Below, one piece after another: positions 1 to 6,640 of a stretch of DNA of 12,930 bases. The notes under the pieces were generated by a model. It was not told the origin of the DNA and ran no database searches. It worked only from the letters and a program-made list of their open reading frames with translations. The position numbers and the translations under genes are program-made. Within the stretch, counting starts at the first letter, position 1, and every line of letters begins with the position of its first letter. Origin of the DNA: CAZAGT01 sp964484515 (GTDB lineage Bacteria; Desulfobacterota; DSM-4660; Desulfatiglandales; HGW-15); contig CAZAGT010000129.1 in the NCBI GenBank assembly GCA_964484515.1, forward strand, positions 1-12,930, written 5' to 3'.

Positions 1-840
1 GCTGGGCACCTCGCCCTTGAGGGATTCCCGCTGGTGGAGATCCTCTCGGTCACGCGAGGGGACGGCGGAGAGGAGTGCAAGGGTGTAGGGATGAAGCGGG
101 TGGTCAAAGAAGTCCTCGGCCGGGGCGTATTCCATGATATGGCCGAGGTACATCACAGCGACGGTGTCGCTGACGTAACCCACCATGTGGAGATCGTGGG
201 AGATAAAGAGGTAGCTGAGATCAAAGCGGGACTGAAGCCCTTTGAGCAGGTTGATGATCTGAGCCTGGATGGACACGTCCAGGGCGGAAACGGGCTCATC
301 ACAGAGGATCAGGTTGGGCTCGACACTCAAGGCCCTGGCAACACCGATACGCTGGCGCTGGCCGCCGCTGAACTCATGAGGGTAACGGTCGGCCGCAGCC
401 GCATTGATACCCACCATCTCGAGTAGCTCCGTCACCCTTTGCCGGCGCTCGCCGTGGTTACCCATACCCACGGCCCGCAGGCCCTCCTCAATCGATTGCC
501 CGATGGTCATCCGCGGATTCAACGAGCCGAAAGGGTCCTGGAAAATGATCTGGATCTCCCGCCGCAGGGGCTTCATCTCTTCCCGGGTGAAACCGCTGAT
601 GTCCCGGCCGCGATAACATATTTCACCTTCATCCGGTTCCAGGAGCTGCAAGATGAGCCGGGCGACCGTGGACTTCCCGCAGCCGCTCTCTCCGACCAGG
701 CCGAGGGTCTTCCCCGACTCAATCTCAAGGTCCACACCGTCAACCGCCTTGATCCACCCCACGATCCGTTGGAAAACCCCCCGGCGCACGGGGAAGTGCT
801 TTTTGAGGTTGTGCACGGTCAGTAGCTTGTCGTTAGGCAT
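1..840 (-). CDS. oppF: Peptide ABC transporter ATP-binding protein, OppF/DppF type (3' end off the window)
   Basis: This is the second ATPase of a peptide importer; with OppD it hydrolyses ATP at the cytoplasmic face to drive uptake through OppB/OppC. The frame is open from an ATG at 838-840 to base 1 with no stop, giving 280 residues, so the C-terminus is missing only because the window ends. Visible ABC landmarks are Walker A GESGCGKST (residues 50-58), the Q-loop at Q101 followed by DPFGSLNP (102-109), the signature FSGGQRQR (157-164), Walker B ILCDEP (178-183) and the H-loop SHD (214-216). The HPLHPYT stretch near 247-253 opens the oligopeptide-transporter C-terminal domain. The N-terminal HFPVRRGVF motif is typical of OppF rather than OppD. 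It follows oppD by about 79 nt, and that spacer holds a heptamer array. Family assignment is firm; peptide versus dipeptide or nickel specificity cannot be told. Confidence 0.95.
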   Translation of the reverse strand, partial: MPNDKLLTVHNLKKHFPVRRGVFQRIVGWIKAVDGVDLEIESGKTLGLVGESGCGKSTVARLILQLLEPDEGEICYRGRDISGFTREEMKPLRREIQIIFQDPFGSLNPRMTIGQSIEEGLRAVGMGNHGERRQRVTELLEMVGINAAAADRYPHEFSGGQRQRIGVARALSVEPNLILCDEPVSALDVSIQAQIINLLKGLQSRFDLSYLFISHDLHMVGYVSDTVAVMYLGHIMEYAPAEDFFDHPLHPYTLALLSAVPSRDREDLHQRESLKGEVPS

Positions 841-875
841 CGTGGTTTATTCCTGATTGCGTATACGTATGTATG

Positions 876-935
876 CATAAGGATCGAGGTTCAGCCTCTT
901 GCCTTCTGCCTTTCACCTTCTACCTTTTACCTTTG
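876..935. repeat. Degenerate 7-bp tandem array between oppD and oppF
   Basis: On the plus strand six consecutive heptamers run from 894 to 935: gcctctt, gccttct, gcctttc, accttct, acctttt, acctttg (consensus RCCTTYT). Just outside, 876-889 reads on the minus strand as CCTCGAT, CCTTATG, another heptamer pair that recurs at 7152-7165 in the opposite orientation with one mismatch. The array overlaps the last codons and stop of oppD. Function is unknown. Confidence 0.75.
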
Positions 936-1909
936 AATAAAACCGGACATCTTGCCAGATGCGCGTCTCCGTAATCGCACATCTCGGGGTACTGCTTGCG
1001 GCACGTCTCGATCGCATGCGAACAGCGGGGATGAAAGGGGCAACCTCCTGGTTTGAAGGCCGGGTCCGGCACGTTTCCGGGGATGCTGTAGAGTTCTCCG
1101 CCCCGCTTGGCACGGCTGGGAAGCGAGGCCAAAAGGCCCTGCGTGTAGGGATGTTGGGCCTCATCAAAGATGGCCGACGTGTCCCCCTGTTCGACAATAA
1201 TGCCGGCGTACATGACGTAGATACGATCGGCGATATTGGCCACCACGCCGAGGTCGTGGGTAATGTAAAGCAAAGACATGTCCCGTTTTTGCTGCAGCTC
1301 GTCAAAGAGTTCCAGGATCTGGGACTGGATGGTTACGTCCAGGGCCGTCGTCGGCTCGTCGGCAATGACGAGATCCGGGCCGCACGCTAGGGCCATGGCG
1401 ATCATGACCCTTTGGCGTTGACCGCCGCTCAGTTGATGCGGATAGTCGCTGAGTCGCTCGTGTGGTGACGGGATGCCCACATCTCTGAGAAGTTGAATGG
1501 CTCGATCACGTCTTTCCGTCTCGGCCAGATTCTCATGGATCATGATGGCTTCTTCGATCTGATCGCCGATGGTAAAGACGGGATTGAGGGAGGTCATGGG
1601 TTCCTGGAAGACCATCGCGATGTGGTTTCCGCGGATCTCTTGGAGGGCCTCTTCATCGAGGGTTAGAAGGTTCGTGCCGTTGAAGAGGATGGTGCCCCCT
1701 GCAATCTCTCCGGGTGGTCTCGGAATAATACCGAGGATGGCGAGGGCGGAAACGGTCTTGCCGCAACCGGACTCCCCGACAAGGCAGACCGTCTCACCCT
1801 TGTGTACGTTGTAGCTCACACCGTCAACGGCACGCGCGAGCGTCTCGTCGCCACGAAAGTAGACTTTGAGGTCTTGGATGGAGAGGAGGATTTCTTCGCT
1901 ATTACTCAT
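920..1909 (-). CDS. oppD: Peptide ABC transporter ATP-binding protein, OppD/DppD type
   Basis: First ATPase of the peptide importer, acting in the cytoplasm with OppF. I start it at the ATG at 1907-1909 (329 residues); a TTG two codons upstream would give 331 but is less likely. In the 331-residue numbering, Walker A is GESGCGKT (47-54), the Q-loop glutamine is Q104 followed by EPMTSLNP, the signature is LSGGQRQR (162-169), Walker B is LVIADEP (182-188) and the H-loop histidine is H220. The C-terminal domain keeps the cysteine pattern GCPFHPRC (291-298) plus C305, C313 and C323, which in Opp/Dpp ATPases can bind an iron-sulfur cluster. Oddities: the start has no visible Shine-Dalgarno sequence because the edge of the inserted iteron array lies about ten bases upstream, and the final codons and the TAG stop lie inside a 7-bp tandem array. 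Family call is secure. Confidence 0.95.
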   Translation of the reverse strand: MSNSEEILLSIQDLKVYFRGDETLARAVDGVSYNVHKGETVCLVGESGCGKTVSALAILGIIPRPPGEIAGGTILFNGTNLLTLDEEALQEIRGNHIAMVFQEPMTSLNPVFTIGDQIEEAIMIHENLAETERRDRAIQLLRDVGIPSPHERLSDYPHQLSGGQRQRVMIAMALACGPDLVIADEPTTALDVTIQSQILELFDELQQKRDMSLLYITHDLGVVANIADRIYVMYAGIIVEQGDTSAIFDEAQHPYTQGLLASLPSRAKRGGELYSIPGNVPDPAFKPGGCPFHPRCSHAIETCRKQYPEMCDYGDAHLARCPVLFKGKR

Positions 1910-1918
1910 GATCAAGTA

Positions 1919-1950
1919 GTGACTAAAGTGAACTAAAGTGAACTAAAGTG
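1919..1950. repeat. Left iteron array of the four-helix-bundle cassette
   Basis: Three 10-bp direct repeats on the plus strand: gactaaagtg (1921-1930), aactaaagtg (1931-1940), aactaaagtg (1941-1950). Read on the minus strand the core is CACTTTAG. The array lies after the stop of the four-helix-bundle gene and ends ten bases before the oppD ATG. Confidence 0.85.
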
Positions 1951-1990
1951 GGGAAGAGGGAATTGCCTGGGATAGGGTACCGTGCCACGT

Positions 1991-2365
1991 TCATTGCCTT
2001 TTTCTTCCTATCGACGCAAAGATCGCGAGAAGTTCACTACACTCCTGGTACTCAGGTTCCAAACGTATCCTGGGGAGCCATCCCATGTCCCTTACAATTT
2101 CCAGCCAGTATTGTGTTTCGCTCGCCTCACTTTCACAGATGCTGATTTTGTTCTTGAAATCGGCTCGGCTTCTTGCTCGGTTAGCTTCCCGGTAGTTGGC
2201 GCCGATAGATGTGCCTGACTTGGTGATTTGGTTCCGTATGACTTTCGACTCCGGTAAATCCGGCAGCTTCATCGAGACCCTGATGATTCTTACAGCGAAT
2301 TCACGTGTGCGCTGCTCAAGATCCTTGGCAAACTGTTTGTTTTCCAAATCCTTTGTCGCCCTCAA
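1991..2365 (-). CDS. Four-helix-bundle protein of the 23S rRNA intervening-sequence (IVP/S23) family
   Basis: A 124-residue protein whose pattern matches the IVP/S23 four-helix-bundle family, first known from open reading frames in intervening sequences of 23S rRNA genes in Leptospira and others, and sharing its fold with the Avd accessory protein of diversity-generating retroelements. Diagnostic parts are an N-terminal amphipathic helix with FAVRIIRVSMKLP (23-35), then VIRNQITKSGTSIGANYREA (42-61) and a third helix with FKNKISICESEASETQYWLE (70-89). The length is typical. Biochemical function is unknown; related proteins form pentamers and bind nucleic acid. Translation most likely starts at a TTG (2363-2365), which lies within an iteron unit; an in-frame TAA lies five codons upstream and no later start precedes the conserved helix. 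It sits alone between oppC and oppD, has no functional link to peptide transport, and is bracketed by inverted iterons. Family call is firm, start less so. Confidence 0.85.
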   Translation of the reverse strand: MRATKDLENKQFAKDLEQRTREFAVRIIRVSMKLPDLPESKVIRNQITKSGTSIGANYREANRARSRADFKNKISICESEASETQYWLEIVRDMGWLPRIRLEPEYQECSELLAIFASIGRKRQ

Positions 2366-2408
2366 CTTTAGCTCACTTTAGTCACTTAGCCACTTTAGCT
2401 CACTCTGG
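2363..2408. repeat. Right iteron array of the four-helix-bundle cassette
   Basis: Plus-strand units are caactttag (2363-2371), cactttag (2374-2381), cacttag (2383-2389), cactttag (2391-2398) and a decayed cactctgg (2401-2408), spaced 8-11 bp. The orientation is opposite to the left array. The innermost unit contains the complement of the TTG start codon of the enclosed gene. Confidence 0.8.
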
Positions 2409-2439
2409 ATTTTCCTTTTCGCCCTTTCGAGTTTTCGTG
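2408..2439. repeat. Degenerate 8-bp tandem array upstream of the four-helix-bundle gene
   Basis: Four abutting octamers on the plus strand: gattttcc (2408-2415), ttttcgcc (2416-2423), ctttcgag (2424-2431), ttttcgtg (2432-2439). The minus-strand core is NNCGAAAR. It directly abuts the right iteron array. A perfect 12-nt palindrome, tctgaattcaga, follows at 2454-2465. Both may belong to the same inserted segment; this is inference. Confidence 0.5.
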
Positions 2440-2494
2440 ATAGTTTTCTTTCTTCTGAATTCAGACTTTAAGCGCTGTAGCCCACTTCTCCCCC

Positions 2495-3670
2495 CTAAGA
2501 CCTCTCCCTCAGTTTCGGGTTCAGGATGTCCCGCAGCCCCTCACCAAAGAGGTTGAACGAGAGGACCACGATCAGGATGGCGATGCCGGGCACGAAGGTG
2601 AGCCAGGGCGCATCAAAGATGAAATTCTTGCCATTGGAGAGGATGTTCCCCCAGGTGGCGTGGGGCGGTGGCACACCAAAGCCAAGGAAGCTAAGGCCCG
2701 CCTCCGTCAGGATCGCCGACGCAATTCCGATCGTGGCCGAGACCAGGACCGGGGCAACGGCATTGGGGATCATGTGGCGGAAGATGATCCGCCAGTCGCT
2801 GACGCCCAGGGCCAGGGCGGCGCTCACAAAGTCTTGCTCCCGCAAAGACAGGAACTCGGCACGCACAAATCGGGTCGTCCCCATCCAGCTGGTGAGTCCG
2901 ATCACGATCATGATGTTATAGATGCTCGCCGGTAGGAGCGCCACCACGGTGAGGATCAGGAAGAAGCTCGGAAAGCAGAGCATGATGTCCACGAACCGCA
3001 TGATCAGGGTATCGACTGAGAAAACGCCCGCAAAAGGGAATCTCAGCCAAGAGGGCAGTTTTCGCTTATCTACAAGGCGCTTCAATTTGTCCGCACGGAA
3101 GAGATAAACGATGCTGGCGAGCATTATGGCCCCACCGAGGACAAAGAGCCCTGCGGCCAGGAGGAGGCCTCCCAACACCAGGAGCCCAAAAGCAAGGATC
3201 TGGTCCACCCGAATGGGGGCTTGCCCGAAGTAGCCGGTAATGCCTCCCATGAAGATACCGACCAACACCGAGATGCCCACCGCGACAAAACCGACCGTCA
3301 AAGACACCCACGCGCCCTGCAGCATTCGCGCAAACACGTCCCTGCCGAGGTCATCGGTTCCCAGGAGGTAGATCCCCAACTCCGGGATTTCTTCCGGTTG
3401 CAGGATCTGCAGGTTCGGCTTCGAAAGGGGGGGGCGGAGCTTTTCCGGCAGCCTGACCAGGGAAGGGTCAAGGACGGGTTCGGTGCCTGCGGTGAGCCCA
3501 AGTCCCGTCAGGGCAACAACAAAGAAGACCACAAAGATCGCCAACCCGGCAAAGGCCAACCGGTTCTTTTTAAGGAGCCGCCAGGCCTCCTGCAGGCGTG
3601 TCCGCCTGGGGGCCGAGGGAGCTTCAAGCCCGTTTTCAGCAGACTGTTTTCTTACGTCTCGAGCGGTCAT
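2495..3670 (-). CDS. oppC: Peptide ABC transporter permease, OppC/DppC type, with internal insertion
   Basis: Inner-membrane permease subunit that pairs with OppB to form the peptide channel. The 391 residues are about 90 more than a usual DppC/OppC. Seen in order: a cytoplasmic N-terminus, TM1 at about 38-60, a periplasmic loop ending in the family motif LLGTDDLGRDVFARMLQGA (102-120), then TM2 at about 121-145. The EAA loop that docks on the ATPase lies at about 280-303 (ALALGVSDWRIIFRHMIPN), followed by LTEAGLSFLGFGVPPP (321-336) and a last TM near 357-375. Between GYFG (146-149) and VDTLIMRFVD (219-228), normally nearly adjacent, lie about 60 extra residues with a long hydrophobic stretch (157-191) and a basic loop (192-206). 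The ATG overlaps the oppB stop as ATGA, indicating translational coupling. The TAG stop is followed by the inserted cassette rather than oppD. Confidence 0.95.
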   Translation of the reverse strand: MTARDVRKQSAENGLEAPSAPRRTRLQEAWRLLKKNRLAFAGLAIFVVFFVVALTGLGLTAGTEPVLDPSLVRLPEKLRPPLSKPNLQILQPEEIPELGIYLLGTDDLGRDVFARMLQGAWVSLTVGFVAVGISVLVGIFMGGITGYFGQAPIRVDQILAFGLLVLGGLLLAAGLFVLGGAIMLASIVYLFRADKLKRLVDKRKLPSWLRFPFAGVFSVDTLIMRFVDIMLCFPSFFLILTVVALLPASIYNIMIVIGLTSWMGTTRFVRAEFLSLREQDFVSAALALGVSDWRIIFRHMIPNAVAPVLVSATIGIASAILTEAGLSFLGFGVPPPHATWGNILSNGKNFIFDAPWLTFVPGIAILIVVLSFNLFGEGLRDILNPKLRERS

Positions 3671-4626
3671 AGGCGTATTCTTGGATCCACCATCATGTAG
3701 AGCACGTCAGAGACAAAGGTGCCCGCCAGTACCAGCACTGCGGAAATGAAATTGACCGTCAGGATAATAGGGTAATCCCTGGCCAAGATAGCTTCATAGG
3801 CCATGCGTCCCATACCCGGCCAGGAGAAGATCGACTCGATAATGACCGACCCCCCGATCAGGCCGGGCAGGATCATCCCGAACATCGTGACGAAGGGGAG
3901 CAGCGCGTTTCGCAGGGCGTGTTTGTAATGGACCTGCTCGGCGGGAAGGCCCTTGGCCCTGGCGGTCCGCACGTAATCCTGGCCTTCAACCTCCAACATC
4001 TGGCTGCGCACATAGCGCGAGAGGATGGCGATCCCCCCGGTAGCGCCCAGCACCGAGGGGATGAGAAGATGCCAGATACGATCCATAATCATGCGAGGCC
4101 AGGCCGCTTCTCCCAGGCCAAACGTCTGCATGCCGATGACCGGGACATGAAGGCGGGTCACCACGAGGATGATCAATATGTAGGCGAAGAAGAAGCCGGG
4201 AATGGATATCAAGAGATAAGAAAAGAAGGTGGCGCTTCGGTCGTAGAGGCCGCCCCGGAAGATGGCCGAGCGAATCCCGATCGGGAAGGAGAGGGTCCAG
4301 GTAATGATAGTTCCGACGATGAAGAGGGGGAGACTATTGAGGAAGCGTTCCCAGATCTTTCCCAGGACGGGCTGATTGTCCTTCCAGGAGACGGTTCGGC
4401 CCGTCAAGAGATCCCGATAGAAGTAAAGGTATTGGACCTGCAGCGGCTTATCCAGATGAAACTCTTTCTTGAAGCGTTCGACGAGCTCGGGCGTGAACTT
4501 GGGGTTGAGCGGGTTTACCTGGCTGGGCTTCCCGGGTGCTAAGTGAATGATCAGAAACGAGACGATTGAGACAAAGAATAGGGTCACGATCTTTTGAATG
4601 ATGCTACGGCCAATGAAAGAGATCAT
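3667..4626 (-). CDS. oppB: Peptide ABC transporter permease, OppB/DppB type
   Basis: Inner-membrane permease subunit, partner of OppC. At 319 residues it is of normal family length. TM1 spans about 11-29 and runs into the conserved HLAPGKP (28-34). The external loop holds the FKKEFHLDKPLQVQYLYFY stretch (52-70) typical of OppB/DppB. Further hydrophobic spans lie near 100-120, 132-156, 187-204, 243-262 and 288-310. The EAA loop is at about 217-243 (YVRTARAKGLPAEQVHYKHA). The pattern ESIFSWPGMGRMAYEAI (264-280) is a family hallmark. Translation starts at the ATG at 4624-4626, preceded by AGGGGG four bases upstream. That ribosome-binding site forms the loop and 3' arm of a 6-bp hairpin. The stop overlaps the oppC start. 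Confidence 0.95.
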   Translation of the reverse strand: MISFIGRSIIQKIVTLFFVSIVSFLIIHLAPGKPSQVNPLNPKFTPELVERFKKEFHLDKPLQVQYLYFYRDLLTGRTVSWKDNQPVLGKIWERFLNSLPLFIVGTIITWTLSFPIGIRSAIFRGGLYDRSATFFSYLLISIPGFFFAYILIILVVTRLHVPVIGMQTFGLGEAAWPRMIMDRIWHLLIPSVLGATGGIAILSRYVRSQMLEVEGQDYVRTARAKGLPAEQVHYKHALRNALLPFVTMFGMILPGLIGGSVIIESIFSWPGMGRMAYEAILARDYPIILTVNFISAVLVLAGTFVSDVLYMMVDPRIRL

Positions 4627-4627
4627 A

Positions 4628-4642
4628 CAACCCCCTGGGTTG
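4628..4642 (-). promoter_or_regulatory. Hairpin containing the oppB ribosome-binding site
   Basis: On the minus strand CAACCC, AGG, GGGTTG forms a perfect 6-bp stem with a 3-nt loop, two bases before the oppB ATG. The Shine-Dalgarno sequence AGGGGG is split between loop and 3' arm, so folding would hide it. This could tune OppB level relative to the binding protein; it is inferred from sequence only. Confidence 0.4.
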
Positions 4643-4676
4643 AGCTGTCAGCTATCCGCTGTCGGCTCTCAGTCTC
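4642..4676. repeat. Degenerate 7-bp tandem array between the binding-protein gene and oppB
   Basis: Five consecutive heptamers on the plus strand: gagctgt, cagctat, ccgctgt, cggctct, cagtctc (consensus near CAGCTNT). The array fills most of the 52-nt spacer and ends two bases from the binding-protein stop. A related array lies at 7048-7075. Confidence 0.7.
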
Positions 4677-4678
4677 TC

Positions 4679-6640
4679 TCATCCTCCCCGCGTGAAGCTG
4701 GGGGGCTGAGGGAGCTTGATCCACTTATTGAAGTAGAACGTGTAGTCGCCCGTCTTGGTGGGCTCAATCGGCCGATAGATAACGTTGCCATCGGCGTCCA
4801 CGTCTTTGATGACAATCCGCTTGTCGAGGATGGCGGTCCACTTTCCCACATAGAGAAAGGTATAGGGTTGCTCATCCGCAATGATTTCGTGGAGTTGATG
4901 GCAGTATGCAACCTGCCGCGCGTGGTCATATTCCTGCCTGATCTTGATGATGAGGTCATCGGCCCTGGCATTCTTGAACCCCACGAAATTGAGCTGATAG
5001 GGGTGGGTCTGGCTGGAGTGCCAAATCTGGTAAAGATCGGGATCGATCCCCATCTGCCATCCCAGAATGAGGGCATCGAAATCGAGCTTGTTCACCCGCT
5101 CCTGGATGAATACCGACCATTCCAAGAGGTCGGTGCGCACGTCGATGCCGATCTGGCGCCAGGCGTCCTGGACGACGGCCAAGATCGCCTTGCGAAGGTC
5201 ATTGCCGCTGTTCGTGATCAGGGTGAATTGGAGTCGTCGGCCGTCCTTTTCCAGCCACCCTTCCTGGTTACGCCGCCATCCGATCTCCTCCAAAAGCCGC
5301 AAGGCGCCGTCGGGGTCATAGGGCAGGGGCTTGATGGAGTGGTCGTAGTAGTCGGTCTGTTCGACGAAAGGCCCCGTGATTCTCGCTCCCTGCCCATAGA
5401 GGACATACTTGATGATCTTGTCCACGTCGACGGCCATGCCCAGGGCCCGCCGCACCCGGCGGTCGTTGAAGGGCTCACGACGCATGTTATAACCGATATA
5501 GGTGTAGCCGAAGGAGAGGCCGGAAAACGCCTGATACCGCGGGTCATCCTTCAGGCGCTCGACCTGATGGGGTTGGACAGCATAACTGTCGACCGTTCCG
5601 GCATAAAACTCCATCTCCTGGGTCAGGAGGTCGGGCACGATGCGGTAAACATAGCGCTTGTAGTTCGGGGGCCCTTCCCAGTAGTCCTCGAAGTGATCCA
5701 GGATGATGTACTGATCCGATTTCCACTCCTTGAATACAAAAGGGCCGCATCCGATCGGGTGGCGGTTGAAGCTGCTCTGACGCATCGTAAACGTGTTTGG
5801 ATCCCTCCCCAGCCGAACGGCCTCCCGGCGCAGGGCTTCCTGATTGAGAAGGTGTTCGGGCAGGATTCCCATCCCCCAGGTTCCAAACGCCGGCGAGTAA
5901 AGCCGTTTGTAGACAATACGTACCGTCAAGGGGTCCACCACCTCCACCGCCTTGACCGGTTCGAAATCGGGCACGCGCGGCGAGATGTTTTTCGGGTTCA
6001 TGATCGCCTCGTACGTGAACTTCACGTCTTGGGCGCCAAAGGGATGGCCGTCATGGAACTTCACGTCGGGTCTCAGATGAAACAGAATGATGGGGTTATG
6101 CTCCGTTGCCGGCAGGAGCTCGCGAGCGAGCTGGGTCTTCAGATTCTCGTCCAGCGGGGCATTGATGTGGACGTAGTCTTCGCTTCTGAAGGAACCGAAA
6201 TAATCCTTCCCCAGGACATAGGCGAGGTTTTTAAAAAGCGCCTGATCCACCTGCTTGAGCAGGAGTTTGACGCGGGGAGGGGCCTGAACCTGGATCTCGA
6301 TCGACTTGCCCTTTTGATCGGGCGGGGATGTCTTGTCCCGGTGAGGCTCGACAAAACTCCGCGCCGGGAGCAGTTCTATCGATTCGATGTTTTCCAGGGA
6401 TGCCTGGAGGTCGGGATAGGTCACGGAGCCACTCTTTCTGACCGTCTCCAGGTAGGTCACGACACCGTCGGCCGTGGCCGTGCCGATCCCCGGAATGTCG
6501 GCCCGCTGATTGACGTAGAAAAAGGCCTCTTCATAGATCTCCCATGAGGTGGCAAGACGCCCCCTGAAACGGAGTTCCTCATCCCGGTCAAGGAGACCCT
6601 CGAATACCATTAAGTTGATATCGCTACTGGCAGAGTCTGC
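4679..6640 (-). CDS. Peptide ABC transporter substrate-binding protein (family 5), 5' end lost in the assembly gap
   Basis: Extracytoplasmic solute-binding protein that delivers peptides to OppBC. From the gap to the TGA at 4679-4681 it encodes 653 residues; roughly 58 N-terminal residues, including the export signal, are missing. Family 5 (SBP_bac_5) landmarks, counted from the first residue after the gap, are VFEGLLDRD (12-20), ATSWE (30-34), FHLRPDVKFHDGHPF (187-201), VKFTYEAIM (206-214), a later GCGPFVFKEW stretch, and RRVRRALGMAVDVDKII. The middle of the N-lobe is interrupted: ATSWE and FHLRPDVKF, normally separated by a few residues, are about 150 apart here, and the intervening segment has its own helices and strands. 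The full protein would be about 710 residues against a usual 500-550. Its start and ribosome-binding site cannot be seen. Because the flanking fragment at 6651-6914 is a diverged copy, it should not be joined to it as one gene. Confidence 0.9.
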   Translation of the reverse strand, partial: ADSASSDINLMVFEGLLDRDEELRFRGRLATSWEIYEEAFFYVNQRADIPGIGTATADGVVTYLETVRKSGSVTYPDLQASLENIESIELLPARSFVEPHRDKTSPPDQKGKSIEIQVQAPPRVKLLLKQVDQALFKNLAYVLGKDYFGSFRSEDYVHINAPLDENLKTQLARELLPATEHNPIILFHLRPDVKFHDGHPFGAQDVKFTYEAIMNPKNISPRVPDFEPVKAVEVVDPLTVRIVYKRLYSPAFGTWGMGILPEHLLNQEALRREAVRLGRDPNTFTMRQSSFNRHPIGCGPFVFKEWKSDQYIILDHFEDYWEGPPNYKRYVYRIVPDLLTQEMEFYAGTVDSYAVQPHQVERLKDDPRYQAFSGLSFGYTYIGYNMRREPFNDRRVRRALGMAVDVDKIIKYVLYGQGARITGPFVEQTDYYDHSIKPLPYDPDGALRLLEEIGWRRNQEGWLEKDGRRLQFTLITNSGNDLRKAILAVVQDAWRQIGIDVRTDLLEWSVFIQERVNKLDFDALILGWQMGIDPDLYQIWHSSQTHPYQLNFVGFKNARADDLIIKIRQEYDHARQVAYCHQLHEIIADEQPYTFLYVGKWTAILDKRIVIKDVDADGNVIYRPIEPTKTGDYTFYFNKWIKLPQPPSFTRGG

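Larger units (their letters stand above)
1919..2408. mobile_element. Candidate iteron-bracketed cassette carrying an IVP/S23 four-helix-bundle gene
   Basis: A roughly 490 bp segment interrupts the transporter operon between oppC and oppD. Its ends are arrays of the same CACTTTAG-core unit in inverted orientation: three 10-bp units at 1921-1950 and four to five less regular units at 2363-2408. A 12-nt stretch, gtgactaaagtg, at 1919-1930 matches the complement of 2374-2385 exactly. The only gene inside is a four-helix-bundle protein. No transposase, integrase or target-site duplication is visible, so mobility is inferred from layout alone. Confidence 0.45.

Noticed and set aside
1919..2408. CRISPR array or 23S rRNA intervening sequence
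   Set aside because: Repeat units are 8-11 bp without unique spacers of CRISPR length, and no rRNA sequence flanks the IVP-family gene.
1905..2415. Target-site duplication flanking the cassette
   Set aside because: Sequences just outside the two iteron arrays show no matching direct repeat that I can see.
2454..2465. Palindrome tctgaattcaga as terminator after oppC
   Set aside because: It is a perfect palindrome with no loop and no U-tract on the transcribed strand.
4598..6547. A 649-codon open frame on the plus strand
   Set aside because: It is antisense to the binding-protein gene, has no recognisable family pattern, and long antisense frames are expected in GC-rich coding DNA.
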